From the NCBI RefSeq assembly GCF_023074185.1, contig NZ_JADPKY010000173.1, forward strand, positions 1 through 64,000: 64,000 bases of DNA. Reading direction: 5' to 3'. A model generated the notes under the pieces. It had not been told where the DNA came from. It did not search any database and was given only the letters and a program-made list of their open reading frames with translations. This DNA is from Bradyrhizobium sp. 132 (GTDB lineage: Bacteria > Pseudomonadota > Alphaproteobacteria > Rhizobiales > Xanthobacteraceae). The position numbers and the translations under genes were made by a program. Positions 26,536 to 35,265 of this stretch are shown here, piece after piece (within the stretch, counting starts at the first letter, position 1; each line of letters starts with the position of its first letter).

Positions 26536-27066
26536 ATGACGCGCAAACTCGCTTTGCTCGGCTCGGCCCTTTGCCTCGTCTTGTCGGCCGGCGTAGCCAG
26601 CGCCGACGATCTGCCGATGCGCAAAGCCGGTCTCTGGGAATTGAAGATGCTCAGGACCGGTACGCCCGTGCCCGAAATGACCATGCAGCACTGCACCGAC
26701 GAGACCGTCGACAAGGAGATGAACAACAACGTCTCCCCGATGGCCAAGCAGATCTGCGCCAAGCAGGACATCAAGAAGACCGCGACCGGCTATGTCAGCG
26801 ATTCCGAGTGCAGTGTCGCGGGCATCAGCACGACCTCGCATGCCGAGATCACGGGCGATTTCAATTCGGCCTACACGGTGAAGACCTCGTCGCACGCACA
26901 AGGTGGCGCCGCCGGCGCCGCGGGGCGCGATTCCACGATGACGCTCGAAGCCAAGTGGCTCGGAGCCTGCAAGCCCGAGCAGAAGCCCGGCGACATCGTG
27001 ATGCCCGGCGGCTTCAAGATGAACGTGCGCGACATCGACAAGCTGAAGGCGCTGCTGCCGAAATAG
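26536..27066 (+). CDS. DUF3617-family secreted protein
   Basis: A 176-residue protein with a signal peptide cleaved near ASADD. The mature part has the DUF3617 features: KAGLWELKML near the start, paired cysteines (HCTDETV, QICAKQD, SECSVAG) and a lipocalin-like run of strands around SHAEITGDF. Periplasmic; the family has no established function. GGGAG lies 10 bases before the ATG. It ends 20 bases from the convergent histidine kinase gene. Confidence 0.82.
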   Translation: MTRKLALLGSALCLVLSAGVASADDLPMRKAGLWELKMLRTGTPVPEMTMQHCTDETVDKEMNNNVSPMAKQICAKQDIKKTATGYVSDSECSVAGISTTSHAEITGDFNSAYTVKTSSHAQGGAAGAAGRDSTMTLEAKWLGACKPEQKPGDIVMPGGFKMNVRDIDKLKALLPK

Positions 27067-27086
27067 GGCTATTGCGGTTACATCCG

Positions 27087-28475
27087 TTACACCGGTATCC
27101 GCACGCTCGCCCTTAATCCGCCCATCGGGCTATCGCCGAGCGTGATGTCACCGCCATGCGAGCGGGCGATGTCGCGTGCGATCGCGAGGCCTAGGCCGGT
27201 GCCGCCTTCGTCCTGGTTGCGGGCGTTGTCCAGCCGCAGGAACGGCTTGAACACCTCTTCGCGCAGATGGGCGGGAATGCCCGGCCCGTCGTCGTCGACC
27301 GTCACGGTCAAATAACGGTGATCGCGCTGACCGGTGATGGCGATGCTTTTGCCGTAGCGGGCGGCGTTGGTGACGAGGTTGGCGAGGCAGCGCTTGAACG
27401 AGGCCGGCTTCACCGTGACCACGGGCAGCCCGTTGAACGCGACGGTCGCGGTGTGGCCGTGGCGTTCGGCGTCGCTGCGCAACTCCTCGAGCGCCTGCGC
27501 CATGTCGGTCGGCTGCGACTGCTCGCCGGAATCGCCACGGGCAAACGCGAGGTAATCTTCCAGCATCATCGACATCTCGTCGACGTCCTTACGCATGCCC
27601 TCCATTTCGGGGCTGTCGCCGATCAGCGCCAGTTCGAGCTTGAACCGCGTCAGGATCGTGCGCAGATCGTGACTGACGCCGGCGAGCATCGCGGTGCGCT
27701 GCTCCATCGTGCGCTCGATGCGCGATTTCATTTCGAGGAAGGCGACCGACGCGCGCCGCACCTCGCGCGCGCCGCGCGGCCTGAAGTTCGGCGCCTCGCG
27801 GCCCTTGCCGAAGCTTTCGGCGGCGTCCGCAAGACGCAGGATCGGCTTGATCTGGTTGCGCAGGAACAGCACCGCGACGATCAGCAGGATCGAGGACGTT
27901 CCCACCATCCAGAACAGGAAAATCTCCGAGTTCGAGGCATAAGCGGCGCTGCGCTGCGCGAACACGCGCATCACGGCATCGTCGAGCTGGATCCGGATCT
28001 CGACGAGGTTGGAGCGGCCGACGGTGTCGATCCAGAACGAGCGCCCGATCTGGCGGCCGAGCTGCACCGACAGCGTCTGGTCGAGCAGCGAGAAGAACGG
28101 CTTTGGTCCGGGCGGCGGCATGTCGCCGGCCGGGAGGAAATCGACGACGAGGCCGAGGCGCTGCTGCGCGATGCGGCGGATCTGGTCGCGGTCCTTGTCT
28201 TGCGGATAGCCCTTGTAGACGTCGATCAGCGCGGCGATGTCCTGCACCACCGCCGCCGATAGGCGCCGCGTCACCGTGTTCCAGTGCCGCTCCATGAACA
28301 CGAAGGCGACGACCGACTGCAGGATCACCATCGGCACGATCATGATCAGCAGCGCGCGGGCATAGAGGCCGGTCGGCATCCAGCCCTTGAATGCGTTGCC
28401 CATCCAGCCATTGACGGCGGAGACGCGGCCGGCGGCGCTCTTCAAAAGCGTCAGGCCGGTATCGATCGTGCTCAT
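27087..28475 (-). CDS. Membrane sensor histidine kinase, EnvZ-like
   Basis: A 462-residue kinase: TM1 about 39-60, a periplasmic sensor of about 120 residues, TM2 about 184-205, HAMP about 207-257, H-box SHDLRT with H269, then N-box (LVTNAARYG), G1 (DDDGPGIP) and G2 (GTGLGLAIA). It phosphorylates the OmpR-type regulator encoded 24 bases upstream. The MarR gene opens the operon. The order MarR, regulator, kinase resembles the petP-petR locus tied to cytochrome bc1 expression in Rhodobacter; whether the signal is redox, osmotic or other cannot be told. Confidence 0.92.
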   Translation of the reverse strand: MSTIDTGLTLLKSAAGRVSAVNGWMGNAFKGWMPTGLYARALLIMIVPMVILQSVVAFVFMERHWNTVTRRLSAAVVQDIAALIDVYKGYPQDKDRDQIRRIAQQRLGLVVDFLPAGDMPPPGPKPFFSLLDQTLSVQLGRQIGRSFWIDTVGRSNLVEIRIQLDDAVMRVFAQRSAAYASNSEIFLFWMVGTSSILLIVAVLFLRNQIKPILRLADAAESFGKGREAPNFRPRGAREVRRASVAFLEMKSRIERTMEQRTAMLAGVSHDLRTILTRFKLELALIGDSPEMEGMRKDVDEMSMMLEDYLAFARGDSGEQSQPTDMAQALEELRSDAERHGHTATVAFNGLPVVTVKPASFKRCLANLVTNAARYGKSIAITGQRDHRYLTVTVDDDGPGIPAHLREEVFKPFLRLDNARNQDEGGTGLGLAIARDIARSHGGDITLGDSPMGGLRASVRIPV

Positions 28476-28499
28476 AGGGGGCGCTTCACTTCACAAAAC

Positions 28500-29231
28500 T
28501 CAAGGCGAGGCGACCAGCCGGTAGCCGATACCGCGCACCGCCTGGAGGAACAGCGGATTGGCGGGATCGGTCTCGATCTTGCGCCGCAGGCGGTTGATCT
28601 GCACGTCGACGGCACGCTCGTTGACGCTGCCATTGCCGGTCAGCGCGCTGCGCGGCACGGTCTCGCCGGGCGTCTCCGACAGGATCCGCAGCATCTCGCG
28701 CTCCCGGTCGGTGAGGTGGATGACGTCTTCGCCCTGGCGCAACTCGCCGCGGTCGAGATGGTAGACGTAGGGACCGAACGCGATCTTCTCGACCGCTGCG
28801 GCCTGCGGCGGCGGCGCGGCGCGCTTGAGGATGTTGTTGATGCGCAACGCGAGCTCGCGCGGCTCGAACGGCTTTGCGACGTAGTCGTCGGCGCCGATCT
28901 GCAGGCCCTCGATGCGGGCTTCGGCTTCATGCCGCGCCGTCAGCATCACGATCGGCACCGAGGAGGAGGTCCGGATGAAACGGGCGAGATCGAAGCCGGT
29001 CTCGCCGGGCATCATGACGTCCAGGATCAAGAGGTCGAAGTGCAGGCCCATGAGCTTCGCGCGCGCGTCGCTGGCGCTGCCGGCGGTCGAAACGCGATAG
29101 CCTTCGCCGGCGAGAAAGCGCGAGAGCAGATCGCGGATGCGGCGGTCGTCGTCGACCAGCAGGAGATGCGGGGCATCGTCGGCCGGGCGTGCCGGCGGGC
29201 GGGCGAGCGTGGCAGCGAGCGGCACGGTCAC
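28500..29231 (-). CDS. OmpR-family response regulator, PetR-like
   Basis: A 243-residue regulator. The receiver domain has acidic residues D27-D29, phosphoacceptor D71 (LILDVMMP) and the KPFEPRE lysine loop. The C-terminal winged helix has RSALTGNGSVNERAVDVQI and ends at GIGYRL. It starts with GTG overlapping the MarR stop (GTGA), a strong sign of coupling. The cognate kinase follows. It resembles PetR of Rhodobacter in position and type; targets cannot be read here. Confidence 0.92.
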   Translation of the reverse strand: MTVPLAATLARPPARPADDAPHLLLVDDDRRIRDLLSRFLAGEGYRVSTAGSASDARAKLMGLHFDLLILDVMMPGETGFDLARFIRTSSSVPIVMLTARHEAEARIEGLQIGADDYVAKPFEPRELALRINNILKRAAPPPQAAAVEKIAFGPYVYHLDRGELRQGEDVIHLTDREREMLRILSETPGETVPRSALTGNGSVNERAVDVQINRLRRKIETDPANPLFLQAVRGIGYRLVASP

Positions 29232-29770
29232 TCCTTGGCGTCGTGGTTGACGGAAGCGAAGATTGTCTCGAGCACCTTGTCCGGATCCTCGCGATCGATC
29301 ATCGCGCGCAGGAAGCGCTTGACGGTCTCGGCATCCTGCGGCGCCATCTCGGCGAGCGCCCTGGTGATCCGCGTGGTCTGGAGGCCGGCGAGCTTCTGCA
29401 CCAGCGCCTCGCCCTTCGGTGTCGCAAAGAGCAGGCGTTGGCGGCGATCATTGTCGCCGGTCTTCTGCACGATATAGCCCTCGTCCAGGAGCTGCTTGAG
29501 CACCCGGCCGAGCGATTGCTTGGTGATGCGCAGGACGTCGAGGAGATCGGCGACCTTGAGACCGGGATAGCGATAGACGAAGTGCATGACGCGGTGGTGA
29601 GCCCGGCCGAAGCCGAACGCCTCCAGCTCCTGGTCGGGATCGCCGACGAAATCGCGATAGGCGAAGAACAGCAGCTCAATGATATCCCAGCGCAAATTGC
29701 CTCCGTCGCCTGCCGCCGGCCGTGGCTCGGCAGCGTCTTGAGGGGGAGTCGCGAAATTTATGTCAGGCAT
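29228..29770 (-). CDS. MarR-family transcriptional regulator, PetP-like
   Basis: A 180-residue winged-helix regulator. I choose the ATG at 29770 over a GTG 15 codons upstream. The core has VADLLDVLRITKQSLGRVL (recognition region) and the wing GDNDRRQRLLFATPKG, typical of MarR. It is the first gene of a three-gene operon with a two-component pair and overlaps it by GTGA. In Rhodobacter the MarR protein PetP acts together with PetR, which supports the name by analogy only. Confidence 0.87.
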   Translation of the reverse strand: MPDINFATPPQDAAEPRPAAGDGGNLRWDIIELLFFAYRDFVGDPDQELEAFGFGRAHHRVMHFVYRYPGLKVADLLDVLRITKQSLGRVLKQLLDEGYIVQKTGDNDRRQRLLFATPKGEALVQKLAGLQTTRITRALAEMAPQDAETVKRFLRAMIDREDPDKVLETIFASVNHDAKE

Positions 29771-30109
29771 ATTGACGTATCTTGGGTCCAATGTTACAAA
29801 ACGGTCGGCTCGCACGAAATTTTAAATCGTTTCACTGCGGGCGGCATTTCCAGGAGCGGTTGGTGAGCGCCGAGCAGGCGGCGACAGCCGGATCAGATCT
29901 ACCGTGCGATTGTCGAGCGGTGTTCGACAAAACATACTGGACTTCTGCCTTCCGCAAAAGCATGTCCTCGGCGACATGCTGGCCACGGAAACCGGCCGTA
30001 ACAAGGCTGGCGTTGGTCCGGCCAGTAACCTAGTCAAGCCAGCCGAGCCCGGAAAAGGGCAGGCGGGCGCCAGAACAGCGCCGCCACCGGCAGCGGGAGG
30101 CCTAAGGAC
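29771..30109. other. Divergent intergenic region, petP-like operon / ilvE (339 bp)
   Basis: Holds the promoters of the MarR operon and ilvE. The left 60 bases are AT-rich for this window. A perfect 8-bp hairpin (GCATGTCC ... GGCGACATGC region, about 29960-29980) lies mid-region. I see no peptide leader with a run of Leu, Ile or Val codons, so classical ilv attenuation is not supported. No RNA gene recognised. Confidence 0.4.
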
Positions 30110-31192
30110 ATGAGCATGAAATTCGACATCCAGCCCGCATCCAATCCGATCCCCGAGAAGGACCGCGTCGCCAAGCTGGTGGACCCAGGTTTCGGGAGGG
30201 TCTTCACCGACCACATGGCGGTGGTTCGTTACAACCAGGCCAAGGGCGGCTGGTACGAGGCGCGCGTCGAGGCCCGCGCCAATTTCCAGATCGATCCGGC
30301 CGGCGCCGTCCTGCACTACGCTCAGGAAATTTTTGAAGGCCTCAAAGCCTACAAGCGCGACGACGGCGGCGTGAACCTGTTCCGTCCCGACGCCAATGCG
30401 CGGCGCTTCAAGGACTCGGCCGATCGCATGGCAATGGCGCAGCTCCCCGAAGACATCTTCATCGAGGCTGTCGAGCAGGTCGTGCGCATCGACCGCGCCT
30501 GGATGCCGGGCGGCGAGGGCAGCCTTTACCTGCGTCCCTTCATGATCGCAAGCGAGACCTTCCTTGGGGTCAAGCCCTCCTCCGAATACATTTTCGCGGT
30601 GATCGCCTCGCCGGTCGGCTCCTACTTCAAAGGTGGCCCCGCGCCGGTGTCGATTTGGGTTTCAGAGAACTACACGCGCGCCGCGGTCGGTGGTACCGGC
30701 GCCGTCAAATGCGGCGGCAATTACGCTGCAAGCCTGCGGGCGCAGGCCGAAGCCATCCAGCACGGCTGCGATCAGGTCGTCTTCCTGGACGCGGTCGAGC
30801 GCCGCTACGTCGAGGAGCTCGGCGGCATGAACGTGTTCTTCGTGTTCGAGGACGGCTCGCTCTCGACACCGCCGCTCGGCACCATCCTGCCCGGCATCAC
30901 CCGCGACTCCATCATCGCGCTGGCCAAAGACGCCGGCAAGACCGTGCGCGAGGAGCCGTACTCGCTCGACCAGTGGCGCAAGGATGCGGCAAGCGGCAAG
31001 CTCAAGGAAGCGTTTGCCTGCGGCACGGCGGCCGTGATCTCGCCGATCGGCAAGGTGCGTTCGGTGAGCGGCGATTTCGAGATCGGCGGCGGCGCCGCCG
31101 GCCCCATCGCCATGGGCCTGCGCAAGCAGCTCATCGACATCCAGTACGGCCGCACCAACGATCCGCACAACTGGATCCGTAAGGTGTTTTGA
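30110..31192 (+). CDS. ilvE: Branched-chain amino-acid aminotransferase
   Basis: A 360-residue PLP-dependent (fold type IV) enzyme that interconverts Leu, Ile and Val with their 2-oxo acids using glutamate. The PLP lysine is K200 in GTGAVKCGGNYAAS; the EIFEGLKAY and LYLRPFMIA segments are typical of the longer class-II BCAT form. Two starts are possible: ATG 30110 with GGGAGG, or ATG 30116 with AAGGA. It is transcribed alone and followed by a repeat element. Confidence 0.95.
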   Translation: MSMKFDIQPASNPIPEKDRVAKLVDPGFGRVFTDHMAVVRYNQAKGGWYEARVEARANFQIDPAGAVLHYAQEIFEGLKAYKRDDGGVNLFRPDANARRFKDSADRMAMAQLPEDIFIEAVEQVVRIDRAWMPGGEGSLYLRPFMIASETFLGVKPSSEYIFAVIASPVGSYFKGGPAPVSIWVSENYTRAAVGGTGAVKCGGNYAASLRAQAEAIQHGCDQVVFLDAVERRYVEELGGMNVFFVFEDGSLSTPPLGTILPGITRDSIIALAKDAGKTVREEPYSLDQWRKDAASGKLKEAFACGTAAVISPIGKVRSVSGDFEIGGGAAGPIAMGLRKQLIDIQYGRTNDPHNWIRKVF

Positions 31193-31200
31193 GGTCTCGT

Positions 31201-31324
31201 GTCCCGGACGCGCTGCAGCGTGAAACGCTGCTGCGCAGAGCCGGGACCCATCCCGCCGCGGATGGACCCCGGATCAGCAGCGCACCACGCCGCCAAGAGG
31301 CGGCGCGTTGCGTAGCATCCGGGG
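31201..31324. repeat. Compound palindromic repeat downstream of ilvE (family C)
   Basis: Two adjacent stem-loops: GTCCCGG (31201-31207) with CCGGGAC (31241-31247), and CCCCGGAT (31267-31274) with ATCCGGGG (31317-31324). A related compound element follows ychF at 48777-48910. Confidence 0.65.
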
Positions 31325-31406
31325 AACGCCAGCCGACATGCCATGAACTCGCTTGCACGACCGCGCGACAAAGTCCGAGACATCATGGCATCTGGACATC
31401 GCGATC

Positions 31407-31931
31407 ATGGCTTCCACGCTTTCCCAACCCCTGAAATGGGCCGTTCTCGCCGCAATCACTGGCGTCACCGTCTTCGGCGTCCTGACGATCGGCCCCAAGC
31501 CGCATGTCGCCGCGGAAGACCGTTCACCCATCGTCGACGTGCGCACCACCGATCCGGAGATGAACACCGCGATCGCGCGCGCCCGCGGCACGCTGCCGAC
31601 TTTCTGGGCCTCCTACGAGGCGCCAAAACCGTCGGAAACCGGGCATGCCCTGAAGGTGCACTTTTCGACCCGCAAAGGCGGTGAGCACATCTGGATGGCC
31701 GAGGTGACGAAGCTACCGAACGGGACTTATTCCGGTCTCTTCGCCAACGAGCCACGCGATCTGCCCGGCAAGCGGGCAGGCGACAAGGTCGAATTCACTG
31801 AAGCCGACATCTCGGACTGGATGTTCATGCGCAACGGCAAGATCGTCGGCGGCGAAACCATCAAGCCAACGCTGAAGTCGCTGCCGAAGGCGGACGCCGA
31901 TGCCCTCAGGGCGCGGATGGAGAAGCCGTAG
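31407..31931 (+). CDS. DUF2314-domain secreted protein
   Basis: A 174-residue protein starting at ATG 31407; an upstream TTG in frame is less likely. A signal or anchor segment (about 10-28) precedes the DUF2314 (YegJ-like) domain with the segment FWASYEAPKP and the GEHIWMAEV strand. The family is widespread, about 130 residues, with no assigned function. It lies between ilvE and hisS on the same strand; linkage to hisS (40 bases away) is possible. Confidence 0.8.
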   Translation: MASTLSQPLKWAVLAAITGVTVFGVLTIGPKPHVAAEDRSPIVDVRTTDPEMNTAIARARGTLPTFWASYEAPKPSETGHALKVHFSTRKGGEHIWMAEVTKLPNGTYSGLFANEPRDLPGKRAGDKVEFTEADISDWMFMRNGKIVGGETIKPTLKSLPKADADALRARMEKP

Positions 31932-31970
31932 GGCAAGCCGGCAGTTGCCGCACCCCGCGTCGGCTGGTAA

Positions 31971-33500
31971 ATGCCGCGCATGGCCGAAAAACCCAAAAAA
32001 ACCCAGAAACTGAAGGCGCGGCTGCCGCGCGGGCTCGAGGATCGCGACCCTGCCGCGATCCGGGCGACGCGCGAGATGGTCGAAAAAATCCGCGCCGTCT
32101 ACGAGCTCTACGGGTTCGAGCCCGTGGAAACGCCGGCGATGGAATACACCGACGCGCTCGGCAAATTCCTGCCCGACCAGGATCGTCCGAACGAAGGCGT
32201 GTTCTCGTTCCAGGACGACGACGAGCAGTGGATCAGCCTGCGCTATGATCTGACCGCGCCGCTTGCGCGCTATGTCGGCGAGCGATACGGCACCGACGGT
32301 CTGGTCCTGCCGTATCGCAGCTATCGCGTCGGCTACGTCTTCCGCAACGAGAAGCCCGGCCCCGGCCGCTTCCGCCAGTTCATGCAGTTCGATGCGGACA
32401 CGGTGGGCTCGGCGACGCCGGCGGCGGATGCCGAGATCTGCATGATGGCGGCGGACACGATGGAGGCGCTTGGTGTTCAGCGCGGCCAGTACGTCGTGAA
32501 GGTCAACAACCGAAAAGTGCTCGACGGCGTTCTGGAAGCAATCGGGCTCGGCGGCGAAGAGAACGCGGCACGCAGGCTGACCGTGCTGCGCGCAATCGAC
32601 AAGCTCGACAAATTTCCCGCCGAGGAAGTGCGCAAATTGCTCGGTCCCGGCAGATGGGATGGCGGCGAAGAAGGCAAGGGCGACTTCACGAAGGGCGGCA
32701 ATCTGAGCGCGTCTGAGGCCGACGTTGTTCTCGCCATCACCAAACCGCGCGATGATTGGAAAGAGGCCATCGCCGCGGCAGAAACTTACCTCGCCAAGAG
32801 CGAAGTTGGCCAGGCGGGCGTGAGCGAGCTGGAAGAGATTGCCAAATTGGTTACGGCATCGGGCTACGGCGCTGATCGCATCCGTATCGACCCCTCCGTC
32901 GTGCGCGGCCTCGAATATTACACCGGCCCCGTCTACGAGGTCGAACTGCTTCTGGACACCAAGGACGAGAAGGGCCGTCCGGTGCGGTTCGGCTCGGTCG
33001 GCGGCGGCGGGCGCTATGACGGCCTGGTCTCGCGCTTCCGCGGTGAGCCGGTGCCGGCGACCGGATTCTCGATCGGTGTGTCGCGGCTTCAGGCCGCGCT
33101 GACGCTGCTCGGCAAGCTCGACACAAAACCCGAGTTTGGCCCCGTCGTCGTCACCGTGTTCGATCGCGACCGTGTCGCAGACTATCAGAAGATGGTCGCG
33201 AGCCTGCGCACCGCCGGCATCCGCGCCGAGCTCTATCTCGGCAATCCCAAGAACATGGGCAATCAGCTCAAATATGCCGACCGCCGCAACAGCCCTTGCG
33301 TGATCATCCAGGGCTCGGATGAGAAGGCGCGCGGCGAGCTGCAGATCAAGGATCTGATCGAGGGCGCGAAGGCGGCGGCTGCGATCGCTTCCAACCAGGA
33401 ATGGCGGGAGAGCCGCCCGGCGCAGTTCTCGTGCAGCGAGGCCGATCTCGTCGCAAAAGTGCGCGAGGTGCTGGCGCGCCATGACGTGAGCTGGGGCTAG
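31971..33500 (+). CDS. hisS: Histidyl-tRNA synthetase
   Basis: A 509-residue class II synthetase (506 if the second ATG at 31980 is used). Motif 2 region RYDLTAPLARYV, the histidine-binding GLEYYTGPVYEVEL and the C-terminal anticodon-binding domain (VVTVFDRDR to the end) are all present. It is longer than E. coli HisS (424 aa) because of an insertion around residues 170-270, typical of many alphaproteobacterial and eukaryote-like forms. It charges tRNA-His. Confidence 0.95.
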   Translation: MPRMAEKPKKTQKLKARLPRGLEDRDPAAIRATREMVEKIRAVYELYGFEPVETPAMEYTDALGKFLPDQDRPNEGVFSFQDDDEQWISLRYDLTAPLARYVGERYGTDGLVLPYRSYRVGYVFRNEKPGPGRFRQFMQFDADTVGSATPAADAEICMMAADTMEALGVQRGQYVVKVNNRKVLDGVLEAIGLGGEENAARRLTVLRAIDKLDKFPAEEVRKLLGPGRWDGGEEGKGDFTKGGNLSASEADVVLAITKPRDDWKEAIAAAETYLAKSEVGQAGVSELEEIAKLVTASGYGADRIRIDPSVVRGLEYYTGPVYEVELLLDTKDEKGRPVRFGSVGGGGRYDGLVSRFRGEPVPATGFSIGVSRLQAALTLLGKLDTKPEFGPVVVTVFDRDRVADYQKMVASLRTAGIRAELYLGNPKNMGNQLKYADRRNSPCVIIQGSDEKARGELQIKDLIEGAKAAAAIASNQEWRESRPAQFSCSEADLVAKVREVLARHDVSWG

Positions 33501-33518
33501 CCATTCGCTGACGCCGCC

Positions 33519-33541
33519 ATGCCCGGGCTTGTCCCGGGCAT
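33519..33541. repeat. Perfect hairpin after hisS
   Basis: ATGCCCGGG (33519-33527) pairs with CCCGGGCAT (33533-33541) around CTTGT. No T-run, so it is more like a repeat than a classical terminator. It resembles the core of the cheY terminator. Confidence 0.6.
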
Positions 33542-33600
33542 CCGCCTCCTGTTTGATGGCGCCCGTCAACGGCCGGTGTTCGGCCCCAAGGGAGAGAAAA

Positions 33601-33804
33601 ATGCCTGAGATCACTGTCAGCATGGCCGAAGGCCGCAGCGACGAACAAAAGGCCGGCATGATGCGCGACATCACCCAGGCACTGGTGAAGAATCTCGGCG
33701 TCGATGCCGATGCCGTCGTCATCCAGATCAACGAAGCCCCGCTCCGCCACAAGATGAAGGGCGGCAAGACCTTCGTGGAGCGCGCGGCGGCGGCGAAGAA
33801 ATAG
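33601..33804 (+). CDS. 4-oxalocrotonate tautomerase-family protein
   Basis: A 67-residue protein that, after Met removal, exposes Pro-1 (MPEITV), the catalytic base of the tautomerase superfamily. GGGAG lies before the ATG at 33601. Members form hexamers and act on 2-hydroxymuconate and similar enols; many chromosomal copies have unknown substrates. No aromatic-degradation genes lie nearby, so the physiological role is open. Confidence 0.88.
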   Translation: MPEITVSMAEGRSDEQKAGMMRDITQALVKNLGVDADAVVIQINEAPLRHKMKGGKTFVERAAAAKK

Positions 33805-33830
33805 CCACTGCTCTAGCGCCAATCACAACT

Positions 33831-33876
33831 GTCGTCCCGGCCTAGTGCGCAATTGCGCACGGGGGGCCGGGACGAC
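33831..33876. repeat. 46-bp palindromic repeat (family C core)
   Basis: A perfect 12-bp stem (GTCGTCCCGGCC / GGCCGGGACGAC) encloses TGCGCAATTGCGCA, itself a palindrome, so the unit is nested. A near-identical left half is found at 35266-35310. It lies 26 bases after the tautomerase stop. Confidence 0.8.
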
Positions 33877-33890
33877 GCCGAGCAAGCAAC

Positions 33891-34286
33891 ATGGACGCAC
33901 GCGACTTCATCACAATCGGCATGAACGCCGAGCGCATGCTGGTGGTGCCAGTAGAGCGTACGGTCGGGCATTTCGTGCCCGGCATGCCCATGGTCTACGC
34001 GACGCCGATGATGATCCTGGAAATGGAGATGACGTCGGGCGATGCGATCCGCCCGGCGCTTCAGCCGGGCTGGGTCACCGTCGGCACCGAGGTCGACATC
34101 CGGCATCTCGCAGCAGCTCTGGTCGGCGCGACGGTGCGGACTACCGCGAAGGTCGTCGCGGTCGAGCGCCGCGTCATCCGCTTCGAGGTCGAGGCTTTCG
34201 AGGGCACGCGAAAGCTTGGCGAGGGCCGCCACGCGCGCGGGCTCGTCAATGTCGAGATGTTCAACAAGCGGTTGGGAACGACGTAG
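33891..34286 (+). CDS. Hotdog-fold thioesterase, FlK-like
   Basis: A 131-residue single hotdog domain. The segments MVYATPMMILEMEM (central helix with acidic residue), GWVTVGTEVDIRHLAA and AFEGTRKLGEGRHARGLV match the fluoroacetyl-CoA-thioesterase-like branch, in which Thr, Glu and His form the active site. Fluoroacetate itself is an unlikely substrate; it probably clears an acyl-CoA. The ATG lies 15 bases after a palindromic repeat, and no strong ribosome site is visible. Confidence 0.78.
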   Translation: MDARDFITIGMNAERMLVVPVERTVGHFVPGMPMVYATPMMILEMEMTSGDAIRPALQPGWVTVGTEVDIRHLAAALVGATVRTTAKVVAVERRVIRFEVEAFEGTRKLGEGRHARGLVNVEMFNKRLGTT

Positions 34287-34302
34287 GAGCCGCTTGCTCT
34301 GT

Positions 34303-34410
34303 CCTCATCCTGAGGAGACCGCGCAGCGGTCGTCTCGAAGGATGGCTCGCGGGCGAGAGCCGGGCCTGCATGGTTCGAGACGGCGCTTCGCGCCTCCTCA
34401 CCATGAGGGG
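34303..34410. repeat. Palindromic repeat (family B) downstream of the thioesterase
   Basis: Outer arms CCTCATCCTGAGGAG and CTCCTCACCATGAGGGG, with inner stems around GTCTCGAAGGATG and GGTTCGAGACGGC. Related elements lie at 37191-37235 and 61171-61273. It fills the gap between convergent thioesterase and proC genes. Confidence 0.65.
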
Positions 34411-34419
34411 ATAGCTTCC

Positions 34420-35244
34420 TTACTTCGCCAGGTCCTTTGACCGCTTCGTCGCCGCCGCGATCGCGCGGATCATCAGATCGCGCAGGCCGGGCTCGCCCAT
34501 CAGCACGCCGAGGGCTGCGGCGGTGGTGCCGCCGGGCGAGGTGACGTTCTGGCGCAGCGTGCTGGAGGGAAGCTCCGACTGGTGGAGAAGTTCACCGGAG
34601 CCGGCGACGGTTTCGCGCGCGAGCTTTGTCGCCAGCGCCTCGGGCAATCCCGCCTCGACACCGGCGCGCGCGAGCTCTTCGGCGAGCAGAAACACATAGG
34701 CCGGGCCCGAGCCGGAGACGGCGGTGACCGCGTCCATCAGGCTCTCATCGTCGACCCATTCGACCGAGCCGGTGGCGCGCAGCAGCGCATCGGCCACCGC
34801 GCGCTGGCCGGTGCTGACGTTGTTCGCCGCGACCGCGACGGTGATGCCGCGGCCGATCGCGGCCGGCGTGTTCGGCATCGCGCGCACCACGGCGCCACCG
34901 CAGACCTCTTCAAGCGAGGCGATCGTGGTTCCCGCCATGATCGAGACCACCGAGGTTTTTTCAGAGACAAATGATTTCAGCTTCGCGCCGGCCTCGCGGA
35001 ACATCTGCGGCTTCACCGCGACGACCATTGTCTCGACCGTGCCTACCGTCGTCACATCGGGATTGAGCGCAACGCCCTTGGCGGCAAGCGCGGTGATCTC
35101 GGGCGAGATGTGCGGATCAACCACAGCGACGCGGCGCGGATCGAGCCCGCCCGCCAGCCATCCGGTCAGCATCGCGCCGCCCATCTTGCCGGCGCCGGCG
35201 AGCAGGATGGTGCCGGTGATGTTTTTGAGAGTGCTGTTCGCCAT
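34420..35244 (-). CDS. proC: Pyrroline-5-carboxylate reductase
   Basis: A 274-residue NAD(P)H-dependent enzyme, last step of proline synthesis. The N-terminal Rossmann motif is LLAGAGKMGGAM; the C-terminal dimerisation domain has the family signature with VSGSGPAYVFLLAEELA and TVAGSGELL, ending in a region (SPGGTTAAAL) that is nearly invariant. I use the ATG at 35244. Convergent with the thioesterase gene; the YbjN gene lies upstream on the same strand. Confidence 0.94.
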   Translation of the reverse strand: MANSTLKNITGTILLAGAGKMGGAMLTGWLAGGLDPRRVAVVDPHISPEITALAAKGVALNPDVTTVGTVETMVVAVKPQMFREAGAKLKSFVSEKTSVVSIMAGTTIASLEEVCGGAVVRAMPNTPAAIGRGITVAVAANNVSTGQRAVADALLRATGSVEWVDDESLMDAVTAVSGSGPAYVFLLAEELARAGVEAGLPEALATKLARETVAGSGELLHQSELPSSTLRQNVTSPGGTTAAALGVLMGEPGLRDLMIRAIAAATKRSKDLAK

Positions 35245-35265
35245 CGCTGTTGCCACAAACTCAGT

